A stretch of DNA of 64,000 nucleotides from Lewinellaceae bacterium (lineage in GTDB: Bacteria; Bacteroidota; Bacteroidia; Chitinophagales; Saprospiraceae): contig JACJXX010000002.1 in assembly GCA_020636435.1 (NCBI GenBank), forward strand, positions 1,612,001-1,676,000. The letters run 5' to 3'. The notes under the pieces were generated by a model. That model saw nothing but the letters and a program-made list of their open reading frames with translations. It was not told the DNA's origin and did no database searches. This document shows, in pieces, positions 17,509 through 25,624 of the stretch. The position numbers and the translations under genes were made by a program. Positions within the stretch are counted from its first letter, which is position 1. The number at the start of each line of letters is the position of its first letter.

Positions 17509-20500
17509 TTAAAAGTCAAAAATTGCTCCTAAATAAATCCTCCGAGGCAAACTGAAGAAGTTAGGATTCAGAATGCGCCACTGGTAGGAAGCCAGGAATG
17601 CTTCCAGGCTGCGTTGAGAACTTGCGATGTTATCGACCGTCCCTTGTCCTTCCGGAGTGCGCAGGAAGCCGTCGTCTTCCGGCGAGCCGGTAGCCTCATA
17701 AACATTGATCACGTTGGAGCGGTCCAGCAGGTTGGAAACGCGAACGTAAACGTTCAGGCCGAGCTGGCTGCCCAGGTCAAAGTTTTTGTCCAGGCGCAGG
17801 TTGAGCGTGAAGTTCCATGGCTTGCGAGCGCCGTTGACCGCGCCGATGGTGCCGGCGCCGGTCAGCTGCTGAGCCTGCTGCTTTGCCGTATAAGGGCGGC
17901 CGGAAACCCCAATGGCCTGCAGGTTGAGGCCGGCGTTGGCGAAAATATCCGCTCCGAATAAACGCGGGCCGGTATATTTGTTGCCGGTGGCGTAACGGTA
18001 ATCCATGGAAGCGACGATGCGGTGGCGCTCATCAAAATTGAGGGGGAAGAGCGTCCGCAGGTTGCCCCGGCTACTCAGGCCACGCTGAGAATCTGCATCC
18101 GAACCGGTGCCGTCGGCAAACTGCAGGGTATAGTTGGCGTTGAACGTGATGTTGCCTGTCCGCCGCATATCGTACTGGAAAGAAAAGCCCTTGACCGTGC
18201 CAAAGTCCTGGTTGTCGTAAGTCGTATACTGTCCGACGATGGGAACCGGGAAGAAGGTGCGGACCTGGATCATATCCCGCATCTCCTTGTAATAAGCGGC
18301 GATCTTCAGCGCGGAAGTATTGGACAGCTTCTGCTGGAAGCCCACCTCGTAGTCGATGGTGCGCTCCGGCTTCAGGTTGGGGTTGTTCTGGAAGGTAGTG
18401 CTGCTGGCACGTTCTGCGAAGTAGAAATAGTCATCCGGCGTAGCGATCGTATTGGAGGGCGGGCGCTGCACCAGGATGTCGTAGTGAGCGAAAAAGTTGG
18501 CCTCGTCGGAGATCGGGAAAGAGAAGGCCAGGCGGGGCATAAAGTTCACCTGCACTTCGTAATCCTCGAAGGAAGCATTGATATCGAAGCCCCGCTTCTT
18601 GATGTAGTCGATATCATCGCGCACGTTCAAATCCCGGTATACCGGGTTGACCACACCGCCCTGGAAGATGAGCGCGGGGTTGTTCACCGGGTTGCCGTTG
18701 GACTGGTACCACTGGTCGCCGTCGCGGTAGGCCAGCACCTGTTCGCCGGATTCATCGGTGGCGTACACGCTGAAGTTGTCGCCGATGTTGCCGGGGCGCT
18801 CCCCGCCGAATTCGCCATGGTAATCAGCGGCTCCCTGTATCTCATACAGAGAGTAGTTGTCTTTCAGCACTTTGGTATTCGCATCGTAGCGGTCGATGCG
18901 CAGGCCCAGGCGGAAGATGATGTCCTTAAAAGTGAACTTGTCCTGAATATAAGCGGCGCCGTAGATGGGCCGGTTGGGCGCTACCGGGAAAGTACGGATG
19001 CCCGTATTGGGGTCGCCGGTAGTCGTCATGGTGAAGAAATCTTCGAAATTGCCGTCGAAGTTCTCCCCCAGGTAGGTATACCCATAATAACCCAGCAGTT
19101 GGAAATCGTTCAGTTCCTTGGCGGAGAACATATCCAGGCTGAGGTCTTCCGGGCGCAGGCCGTCGACGTTGACGTAGTCGGTCAGCGCGTCTCCGGTCAC
19201 TTCGCGGACGCGCTTGTAAAACAGAGCGTCTGCCCCTTCGGCAATAGCTACCTGATGAAGCGGCGTAATGACCTCTGAGCCTAAGACGACGATGGTGTCA
19301 TAGCCAATGATCGGAGTAGTTGCCTTGCCATTTTCATCGAACGGAATACCCTGGATGTGATTGTTGGACAACTGGCGGGCCAATTGCCACAGTGCGCGCG
19401 GCAAAATGTCGTACTGGCGGTTGGTGCGCTGTTCATACCAAACCCCTAACTGGATATTGTGCCGGCCCTGGTCAGAACCTCCGGGCACCAGGTCGAAAGA
19501 AGCCCGGGCCTGGAAAGTATAGGTATCGTTGTCCTGCTTGCGGTTGCGGTTGTAAACCGTTCCGACGTTGGTGTGGAAATTCCAGGAATTATTGTATACA
19601 TCAATCGTCCTGCCATTGATCGTATTGAAACCATCGATGGTTGCGGGCAGGGTTCCATCCTCGCCTGCAGACAATGGATTGTTATAAGCGGCCAGCACCG
19701 GGTTGATATTCGGGTCGGGTTCGTAGCCGGTCAGCACCTGGCGGTAATCGAGGTGGGTCCGGACCAGGTTCCCCATCGAATCTACGGTGATTCCGCTGAA
19801 GGTCGGCACCCATTCCTGGTCGAATCGGCCGATGTAGCCGTAATCGAACCAATTCTCTTCGTGGTTGAAATCGTAGTGGTCGTACAGCTCCTTTTCATAA
19901 CCGAACTGCAGAGTATAGCTGGCGTTCTGGATCAGGGCCCCTTTGCTGGAGCGGTCATCCTCCGAAGTAGCGCCGCCGAGGCGGTGGCGGAAGCGGAAGT
20001 TGCCCCGGTACGTCCGGTCGAATTCGATGGGGTTGTTGTGGCTGTTCAGCACCCGCCAGTTGGCCAGGGTCCGGCTATCCTCATTGGGCGTAAAGCGGTT
20101 TTCCTCGCGGTTGAAGGCGCCGGTAAAGGTCAGGTCGATGGCGTCGCTGAGGCGGGCGTCGATCTTGGCGGTGAGGTCGTAGCGCTGATAGTCTTCAAAG
20201 GGTTGATAGTCCAGGACGTTGACATCTTCATTGGTCAGGAAATCGGCAGCTACCAATTGATTGCCTCCGACTTCGATAACCGGGTTGGCCTCGAGCTGGG
20301 CCAGGGCGTCATCTTTGATGCGGTAAACGTTTACCGCCGTTGGGTCGTCATCGAGCTGGTCGGTAAGGCGGCCGGCCACGCGGAAGCCCAGGATGGAAGT
20401 CCGGCTGCCATCCGCTTCGGTGCGTTGAAGGATGGGGCCGCTGAAGTTGAAGCCAAGCAGGCTCTGGTCGAAGGGGTCGGTAAAGCGGGAAGTCTCCGCT

Positions 20501-21198
20501 TCGATGCCTCCGGAAAACTGGCTGGATGGGCCTTTGGTGGTAATGGAAATGATGCCGCCGGTGACGTCGCCGTACTGCGCTTCGATGCCGCCGGTGATCA
20601 CCTGCAACTGATCGATCTCCGATTCCGGGATCAGGTTGCCCCGAACGCGGATCCCATCGATGTAATAATCGGTGGCGTTGTCCCGCGAACCCCGAACCGA
20701 GATGTCATCCCCCTCGTCGGCGGAAGCCAGGCCGGCGGTAGTAGCCGCCAGGGCGTTGATGTTCCGGGTAGGCAGGTTTTTGATCTGGTCGCTGGTGATG
20801 ACCGCACCCTGCGTGGTGTTGTCCTGTTCGACCAACGGGACGCGGTACTCGGTGACGACGACCTCGTCGAGGACGACGCCCGCCGGGGTCAGCTCGATGT
20901 CCAGGCGGTTGGCCTTGCCGGCGAGCGCTTTCACGCCGGTGGTCCGCTGTTTGGCGTAACCGACATAGCTCACCTCTACATCGTAGGTGCCGGGGTCGAG
21001 TTCGGTGAAATTGTAATTACCGTCGAAGTCCGTCTCCGTGCCGGTGGTCAGCACTCCGTTTTTGTAAAGGGCCACCGAACCGAAAAGGATGGGTTCCCCC
21101 GTTTCCTGGTCTGTGACCTTTCCCTGAAGCGTGGTTTGCGCGTAAGCGCCCGCTCCGGTAATCAGGAGTGAGAAAAACAATAGTAAAAAACGTGCCAT
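17509..21198 (-). CDS. TonB-dependent receptor with carboxypeptidase-regulatory-like domain
   Basis: 1229 residues. After the signal peptide (MARFLLLFFSLLITGAGAYA) comes a carboxypeptidase-regulatory-like domain (TLQGKVTDQETGEPILFGSV to VEVSYVGYAKQRTTG, residues about 20-105). The plug follows: LDEVVVTEYRVPLVEQD, DQIKNLPTRNINALAATTAG and SVRGSRDNATDYYIDGIRVR. The remaining 1000 residues are a barrel that ends FFSLPRRIYLGAIFDF with a terminal aromatic residue. Such receptors take up a ligand with TonB energy; the ligand is unknown. No SusD-like partner is present, and the next genes encode a T9SS cargo and a PorV/PorQ-like protein, so this is not a standard polysaccharide locus. Confidence 0.9.
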   Translation of the reverse strand: MARFLLLFFSLLITGAGAYAQTTLQGKVTDQETGEPILFGSVALYKNGVLTTGTETDFDGNYNFTELDPGTYDVEVSYVGYAKQRTTGVKALAGKANRLDIELTPAGVVLDEVVVTEYRVPLVEQDNTTQGAVITSDQIKNLPTRNINALAATTAGLASADEGDDISVRGSRDNATDYYIDGIRVRGNLIPESEIDQLQVITGGIEAQYGDVTGGIISITTKGPSSQFSGGIEAETSRFTDPFDQSLLGFNFSGPILQRTEADGSRTSILGFRVAGRLTDQLDDDPTAVNVYRIKDDALAQLEANPVIEVGGNQLVAADFLTNEDVNVLDYQPFEDYQRYDLTAKIDARLSDAIDLTFTGAFNREENRFTPNEDSRTLANWRVLNSHNNPIEFDRTYRGNFRFRHRLGGATSEDDRSSKGALIQNASYTLQFGYEKELYDHYDFNHEENWFDYGYIGRFDQEWVPTFSGITVDSMGNLVRTHLDYRQVLTGYEPDPNINPVLAAYNNPLSAGEDGTLPATIDGFNTINGRTIDVYNNSWNFHTNVGTVYNRNRKQDNDTYTFQARASFDLVPGGSDQGRHNIQLGVWYEQRTNRQYDILPRALWQLARQLSNNHIQGIPFDENGKATTPIIGYDTIVVLGSEVITPLHQVAIAEGADALFYKRVREVTGDALTDYVNVDGLRPEDLSLDMFSAKELNDFQLLGYYGYTYLGENFDGNFEDFFTMTTTGDPNTGIRTFPVAPNRPIYGAAYIQDKFTFKDIIFRLGLRIDRYDANTKVLKDNYSLYEIQGAADYHGEFGGERPGNIGDNFSVYATDESGEQVLAYRDGDQWYQSNGNPVNNPALIFQGGVVNPVYRDLNVRDDIDYIKKRGFDINASFEDYEVQVNFMPRLAFSFPISDEANFFAHYDILVQRPPSNTIATPDDYFYFAERASSTTFQNNPNLKPERTIDYEVGFQQKLSNTSALKIAAYYKEMRDMIQVRTFFPVPIVGQYTTYDNQDFGTVKGFSFQYDMRRTGNITFNANYTLQFADGTGSDADSQRGLSSRGNLRTLFPLNFDERHRIVASMDYRYATGNKYTGPRLFGADIFANAGLNLQAIGVSGRPYTAKQQAQQLTGAGTIGAVNGARKPWNFTLNLRLDKNFDLGSQLGLNVYVRVSNLLDRSNVINVYEATGSPEDDGFLRTPEGQGTVDNIASSQRSLEAFLASYQWRILNPNFFSLPRRIYLGAIFDF

Positions 21199-21584
21199 AA
21201 ATTTCCTGTTTTAAATTTTCGACTAAAACCAAGGGCTCCAGGGCCAACGCACAATGTTAAAAAAATAAACCTCGTTTTCAAAAAAAAATCATTTGCCCGG
21301 TTTTCTAAGGCAAAAGTGGACAACCGCCTGAGGACAGGCCGCTGGCTGCAAAAGTGGCCTCCGAGGAAGTCTCAGCTTCTCAACCTCAAAAATAGGCATT
21401 GAGAATTTTCCAGCCGCATCTTTTTTTTTCAAAAGTCAGGTTTCTGATTTGGAAGCCCTGTTTCCTGTAACGTGACGCGCAAATATAACGCTTCCTTTGA
21501 TAATTCAAGACATTCACTTTTCGTCCTTGAGCTGACAACAACGGATTTACCCCATTTTATTTCGTCAGGCGGAGGACGGTTGGG
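21199..21584. other. Non-coding upstream region of the TonB-dependent receptor operon
   Basis: A gap of nearly 400 bp without a supportable gene. It has A-rich tracts near 21264-21290, two copies of GCAAAAGTGG (about 21311 and 21350), and TTCTCAACCTC / GGCATTGAGAA, a weak stem near 21376-21405. It probably contains the operon promoter and leader, but no element matches a riboswitch class I know. Confidence 0.35.
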
Positions 21585-21594
21585 GCAAGAAGGC

Positions 21595-21808
21595 GTTGCG
21601 ATTCCCATTTGTACCCATGTAGCAGATAGGTTGGGGAAATGCCCCTAAAATTCAGGAAAACACGGTTTCACAGTCCCCTTGCTCCACTGTTATGGAGCCT
21701 ACGGCCTCAACAATGGAACCGGGAAACCATGTAACAGTACTTCGAGGGAATAATTCCGGGTGTTTTCATGCCCAGAAACATAAGGGGGTACAAACTAGAA
21801 TCGCACCC
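21595..21808 (+). mobile_element. MITE-like element type 1, copy 1 (about 214 bp)
   Basis: The ends are inverted and imperfect (left TGCGATTCCCATTTGTACCC, right GGGTACAAACTAGAATCGCA), and the 10 bp GCAAGAAGGC directly repeat at 21585-21594 and 21809-21818 as a target duplication. The interior has no meaningful reading frame. A nearly identical copy lies inverted at 47484-47696, differing at about four positions. No transposase is present, so it would have to be moved in trans. Confidence 0.8.
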
Positions 21809-21825
21809 GCAAGAAGGCATTGTTT

Positions 21826-21901
21826 GTGTAAAGGCGTAAACACGCAAATGAAGGCACCACTACCCTTTGCACATTTACACTTTTACACCCTTACACATTT
21901 A
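21826..21901. repeat. GTGTAAA hairpin repeat, copy B
   Basis: GTGTAAAGGCGTAAACACGC on the left and three TTTACAC/TTACAC units on the right (CATTTACACTTTTACACC then TTACACATTTAC) with a loop of about 35 bp. It lies directly after the MITE-like element and before the promoter of the 21950 lipoprotein gene. Confidence 0.55.
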
Positions 21902-21910
21902 CTCCCTCTC

Positions 21911-21932
21911 CCGGCAATCGTTATATTTGCCG
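21911..21932 (+). promoter_or_regulatory. Palindromic promoter of the 21950 lipoprotein gene
   Basis: CGGCAA (21912) and TTGCCG (21927-21932) are inverted and enclose TATATTTG (21922-21929), a match to the Bacteroidota -7 consensus TAnnTTTG. The ATG is about 20 bp downstream. The block and its AAAAAATAAG leader closely resemble the region before the flavin reductase gene at 40269. Confidence 0.55.
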
Positions 21933-21949
21933 ACGGAAAAAATAAGATC

Positions 21950-22648
21950 ATGAAGCCAGGATACGCCATTTTTCTTTTCGTCATGGCCGCAGGAGCGGCT
22001 TTTTTCGGCGGTTGCAAAGATACACAACCAGAGGAAAGCCCCCGTCATCTTTTCGCTGAATTCTTTGTCCGCTATCTGCAAGCGGAGGAGGAACTGAAGG
22101 CGCACGCCTCCTTCTTTGAAGGCGACACGATACAAACTGCCGTCCCCAAATCTTTTGCCGGAGGCGCTGCTTTTCAGGGCCAGGACATGGCCGTGCGCAA
22201 CCTCCCCGGAGGCACGATCCGCTACACCTATGAGCAGCGCAGCGCCTACGCCGACACCTTCCGGTTTAATTTTAAAGACGATTTCGGGCAGCGCCGGGAA
22301 ATTCAGGTGGCCATGGTTCCCATCGACAGTTTTGCTGTCGAAGGAGGCCAGGCCAGCAAAAGCGCCGGCATGGCCCTGTACGCCCGGGGCGGCCAACTCG
22401 GCCGGGGCGAAAGCATGGTGTTGCTTTTCACCGGCGAAAAGAACAAGGCTTCCACCATTATGCTCACCGGGCCGAGCGCCGGGGAGGAGTACCGCATACC
22501 GGCGGCCAAAGTGGAACCGCTCAGCACCGGAAAAAATACGCTTTACCTGGTCAAAAAAAAGAGGGCGGCGGAAGAGGGCGACTCGCTCTCCACCGTTTCC
22601 GACATTGAATTTTACACCTACACCATAGATGTGGAAGTTGTAGAATAG
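21950..22648 (+). CDS. Hypothetical lipoprotein
   Basis: 232 residues from ATG 21950 (MKPGYAIFLFVMAAGAAFFGG followed by a cysteine): a signal peptide with a lipobox-like AFFGGC, so probably a lipoprotein. The body is beta-rich, with RNLPGGTIRYTYEQRSAYAD and IMLTGPSAGEEYRIPAAKVE, and no motif that I recognise. The frame is open upstream through the MITE-like repeat, but that part is clearly repeat sequence and not protein. It is monocistronic, followed by the carB promoter. Confidence 0.7.
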   Translation: MKPGYAIFLFVMAAGAAFFGGCKDTQPEESPRHLFAEFFVRYLQAEEELKAHASFFEGDTIQTAVPKSFAGGAAFQGQDMAVRNLPGGTIRYTYEQRSAYADTFRFNFKDDFGQRREIQVAMVPIDSFAVEGGQASKSAGMALYARGGQLGRGESMVLLFTGEKNKASTIMLTGPSAGEEYRIPAAKVEPLSTGKNTLYLVKKKRAAEEGDSLSTVSDIEFYTYTIDVEVVE

Positions 22649-22693
22649 GGCAACAAACAACCGGCAACATTTTTAAAGCTACTTCGGCTGTTG

Positions 22694-22701
22694 TATCTTT
22701 G
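22694..22701 (+). promoter_or_regulatory. carB promoter -7 element
   Basis: TATCTTTG matches the Bacteroidota TAnnTTTG consensus exactly, 91 bp before the carB ATG. The -33 part is less clear (TTTTTAAAG around 22670-22678). Confidence 0.45.
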
Positions 22702-22792
22702 CAGGCAATTTGAAAAAAGGCCTGCCGCTTCGGTTCATTTCACTTCATACACTGCCTTTTCCGGAGCCGCAGCCCGAAAATGAGAAAAACGA

Positions 22793-25609
22793 ATGCCGAA
22801 AGATCAGTCCATCCAATCTGTCCTCATTATAGGCAGCGGGCCCATCATTATAGGACAAGCTTGCGAATTTGACTACTCTGGCTCTCAGGCCTCCCGCTCT
22901 CTGCGGGAAGAAGGCATCAGGGTCATCCTCATCAACGACAATCCTGCGACCATTATGACCGACCCGGTGACGGCGGACAAGGTCTACCTGCTTCCCCTCA
23001 CGGTGGAAAGTATCGTTCAGGTCCTGGAAGAGCAACAGGTCGACGCTGTTCTGCCAACCATGGGCGGGCAAACGGCGCTCAACCTCGCCATCGAGGCGGG
23101 CAAACAAGGGGTTTGGGACAAGTACAACATCCGCCTCATCGGGGTGGACCTCAACGCGATCGAATTGACGGAAAACCGAGAAGCCTTCCGCCAGCACATG
23201 ATCAATATCGGGTTGAAGGTAGCGCCCTCCCGCATTGCCAACTCCTTTCTCGAAGGCAAGGAGGCCGCCCAGCAGATCGGCTTCCCGCTGGTCATTCGGC
23301 CGTCTTACACCCTGGGAGGCAGCGGCGGCGGTTTTGTGCACCGCGAAGAGCAGTTCGACGCCGCGCTGCGCCGGGGGCTCAACATGTCTCCCACCCACGA
23401 GGTGCTGGTTGAAAAAGCTGTATTGGGCTGGAAGGAATTCGAACTGGAGCTGCTGCGCGACTCCAAGGACAACGTCGTGATCATCTGTACGGTCGAAAAC
23501 CTCGACCCCATGGGCATCCACACCGGCGACAGCATCACCGTGGCCCCGGCAATGACCCTTTCCGATACGGCTTATCAGCAAATGCGCGACGAGGCCATAC
23601 AGGCGATGCGCTCTCTGGGCAATTTCGCCGGCGGCTGCAACATACAGTTCGCCCTGGAACCGGAGACGGAAAAACTGATCGTCATCGAGATCAACCCCCG
23701 AGTGTCGCGCTCCTCGGCCCTGGCCAGCAAAGCCACCGGCTACCCCATTGCCAAAATCGCCGCCAAACTGGCCATCGGCTATTCCCTCGATGAACTCAAA
23801 AACCAGATTACCCAGACCACTTCCGCCTATTTCGAACCCACGCTGGACTATGTGATCGTCAAGATGCCCCGCTGGGACTTCGAGAAATTTCAGGGCAGCG
23901 ACCACCAACTGGGCCTGCAGATGAAATCCGTAGGCGAAGTCATGGCCATCGGCCGCAACTTCCTGGAGGCCCTGCAGAAGGCCTGCCAGTCGCTGGAAAA
24001 CAACCGCATGGGGCTGGGCGCCGACATGAAAGAGTGGATTCGAACGGCCGATATTCTCGAGCGCCTGGAAAACCCCAGCGAAGACCGCATTTTTCGCGTG
24101 AAAGACGCCCTGAGGCTGGGCGTCCCCGAGAAGACCATCCACAAACTGACCCGCATCGACCCCTGGTTTATCCGGCAGATCAAGAAGCTGGTCAAACTGG
24201 AGCAAAAGCTGATGCGGTACAACGTCCCCGAAGATATTGAAGAGGATTTCTTCCGGGAGCTCAAAGAGGTGGGCTACTCCGATGCGCAGATCGCCTGGCT
24301 CATGCGCGTCGACGAGCAGGAAGTGTCCAACCACCGCAAAAAACTGGGCGTCCGCCGAACGTATAAGATGGTGGACACCTGCGCCGCTGAGTTTGAAGCC
24401 CAAACGCCCTATTTCTATTCTTCCTTCGACCGGGAAAACGAGAGCATCCCTTCGGAAAAAAAGAAGATCATCGTGCTCGGCTCCGGCCCCAACCGCATTG
24501 GGCAGGGCATTGAATTCGACTACTGCTGCGTCCATGGCCTGATCGCCATCCGGGAAGCCGGCTACGAATCCATCATGATCAACTGCAACCCGGAAACCGT
24601 CTCCACCGATTTCGATGTGGCGGACAAGCTCTACTTCGAACCCGTCTTCTGGGAACACCTCGAAGAAATCCTGGAACTGGAGAAGCCCGAAGGCGTCATC
24701 GTGCAACTGGGCGGGCAAACCGCCCTGAAGATGGCGCAAAAACTACACGAGCGGGACATAAAGATCATCGGGACCGACTTCCCCAACATGGACCTCGCCG
24801 AAGACCGGGGCGCCTTTTCCGACCTGCTCAAAGAGCTGGGGATTCCCTACCCCGATTACGGAGTGGCCCGCGACGCCGACGAAGCCCTGGCCGTGGCCCG
24901 GCGCACCGGCTACCCCGTGCTGGTGCGGCCTTCCTACGTACTGGGCGGGCAGCGCATGCGCATCGTCATCAACGACGAGGAACTGGAGCGGCACGTACTC
25001 AGCATTTTCAAACACCTGCCAGACCATAAAGTCCTCATCGACCACTTCCTCGAACGGGCCAAAGAAGCCGAGATCGACGCCATCTGCGACGGCGACGAAG
25101 TGCACATCATGGGCATCATGGAGCACATCGAGCCGGCGGGCGTCCACTCCGGAGACAGCGCGGCAGTACTACCGACCTACAGCCTTTCGGTGGAAGCGGT
25201 CAATACCATGGTCGAACACACCAAACAACTGGCCAAGGCGCTGAACATCAAAGGGCTGATCAACATTCAGTTTGCCATTAAAGACAATAAAGTCTACGTC
25301 ATCGAAGCCAACCCGCGCGCCTCCCGCACCACGCCCTTCATCGCCAAAGCCTACCAGGTGCCCTACCTGAACATCGCCACCAAAGTGATGATGGGCACCC
25401 ACAAACTCAAAGATTTTGACATCAAGCCGCGCCCCGGGGGCTTCGCCATTAAAGTACCGGTCTTTTCTTTTGACAAATTTCCGAACGTCGACAAAAACCT
25501 GGGGCCGGAAATGAAATCCACCGGCGAGGCCATCCGCTACATCCGGGACTTGTCCGACCCTTTTTTCCGCGAACTGGACCGCCAACGCTATATGTATCTG
25601 ACGAGATAA
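22793..25609 (+). CDS. carB: Carbamoyl-phosphate synthase large subunit, without the C-terminal regulatory domain
   Basis: 938 residues. It makes carbamoyl phosphate from bicarbonate, ammonia and ATP for pyrimidine and arginine synthesis, with CarA (not in the window) supplying ammonia. Two ATP-grasp halves are complete: the first begins VLIIGSGPIIIGQACEFDYS and contains IRPSYTLGGSGGG and INPRVSRSSALASKATGYP; the second begins VLGSGPNRIGQGIEFDYCC and contains VRPSYVLGGQRMRIV and EANPRASRTTPF. The chain stops soon after MKSTGEAIRYIRDLSDPF, where E. coli CarB (1073 residues) continues into the MGS-like domain that binds UMP and ornithine. A short CarB is usual in this phylum as I recall. Start ATG 22793. 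Confidence 0.93.
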   Translation: MPKDQSIQSVLIIGSGPIIIGQACEFDYSGSQASRSLREEGIRVILINDNPATIMTDPVTADKVYLLPLTVESIVQVLEEQQVDAVLPTMGGQTALNLAIEAGKQGVWDKYNIRLIGVDLNAIELTENREAFRQHMINIGLKVAPSRIANSFLEGKEAAQQIGFPLVIRPSYTLGGSGGGFVHREEQFDAALRRGLNMSPTHEVLVEKAVLGWKEFELELLRDSKDNVVIICTVENLDPMGIHTGDSITVAPAMTLSDTAYQQMRDEAIQAMRSLGNFAGGCNIQFALEPETEKLIVIEINPRVSRSSALASKATGYPIAKIAAKLAIGYSLDELKNQITQTTSAYFEPTLDYVIVKMPRWDFEKFQGSDHQLGLQMKSVGEVMAIGRNFLEALQKACQSLENNRMGLGADMKEWIRTADILERLENPSEDRIFRVKDALRLGVPEKTIHKLTRIDPWFIRQIKKLVKLEQKLMRYNVPEDIEEDFFRELKEVGYSDAQIAWLMRVDEQEVSNHRKKLGVRRTYKMVDTCAAEFEAQTPYFYSSFDRENESIPSEKKKIIVLGSGPNRIGQGIEFDYCCVHGLIAIREAGYESIMINCNPETVSTDFDVADKLYFEPVFWEHLEEILELEKPEGVIVQLGGQTALKMAQKLHERDIKIIGTDFPNMDLAEDRGAFSDLLKELGIPYPDYGVARDADEALAVARRTGYPVLVRPSYVLGGQRMRIVINDEELERHVLSIFKHLPDHKVLIDHFLERAKEAEIDAICDGDEVHIMGIMEHIEPAGVHSGDSAAVLPTYSLSVEAVNTMVEHTKQLAKALNIKGLINIQFAIKDNKVYVIEANPRASRTTPFIAKAYQVPYLNIATKVMMGTHKLKDFDIKPRPGGFAIKVPVFSFDKFPNVDKNLGPEMKSTGEAIRYIRDLSDPFFRELDRQRYMYLTR

Positions 25610-25624
25610 TGTTAACTTCGCTTC

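Noticed and set aside
17509..21198. SusC-type polysaccharide receptor
   Set aside because: No SusD-like partner gene follows; the neighbours are a T9SS cargo and a PorV/PorQ-like protein.
22745..24739. Long minus-strand open frame under carB
   Set aside because: carB is unmistakable on the plus strand; the antisense frame is a product of GC-rich third positions.
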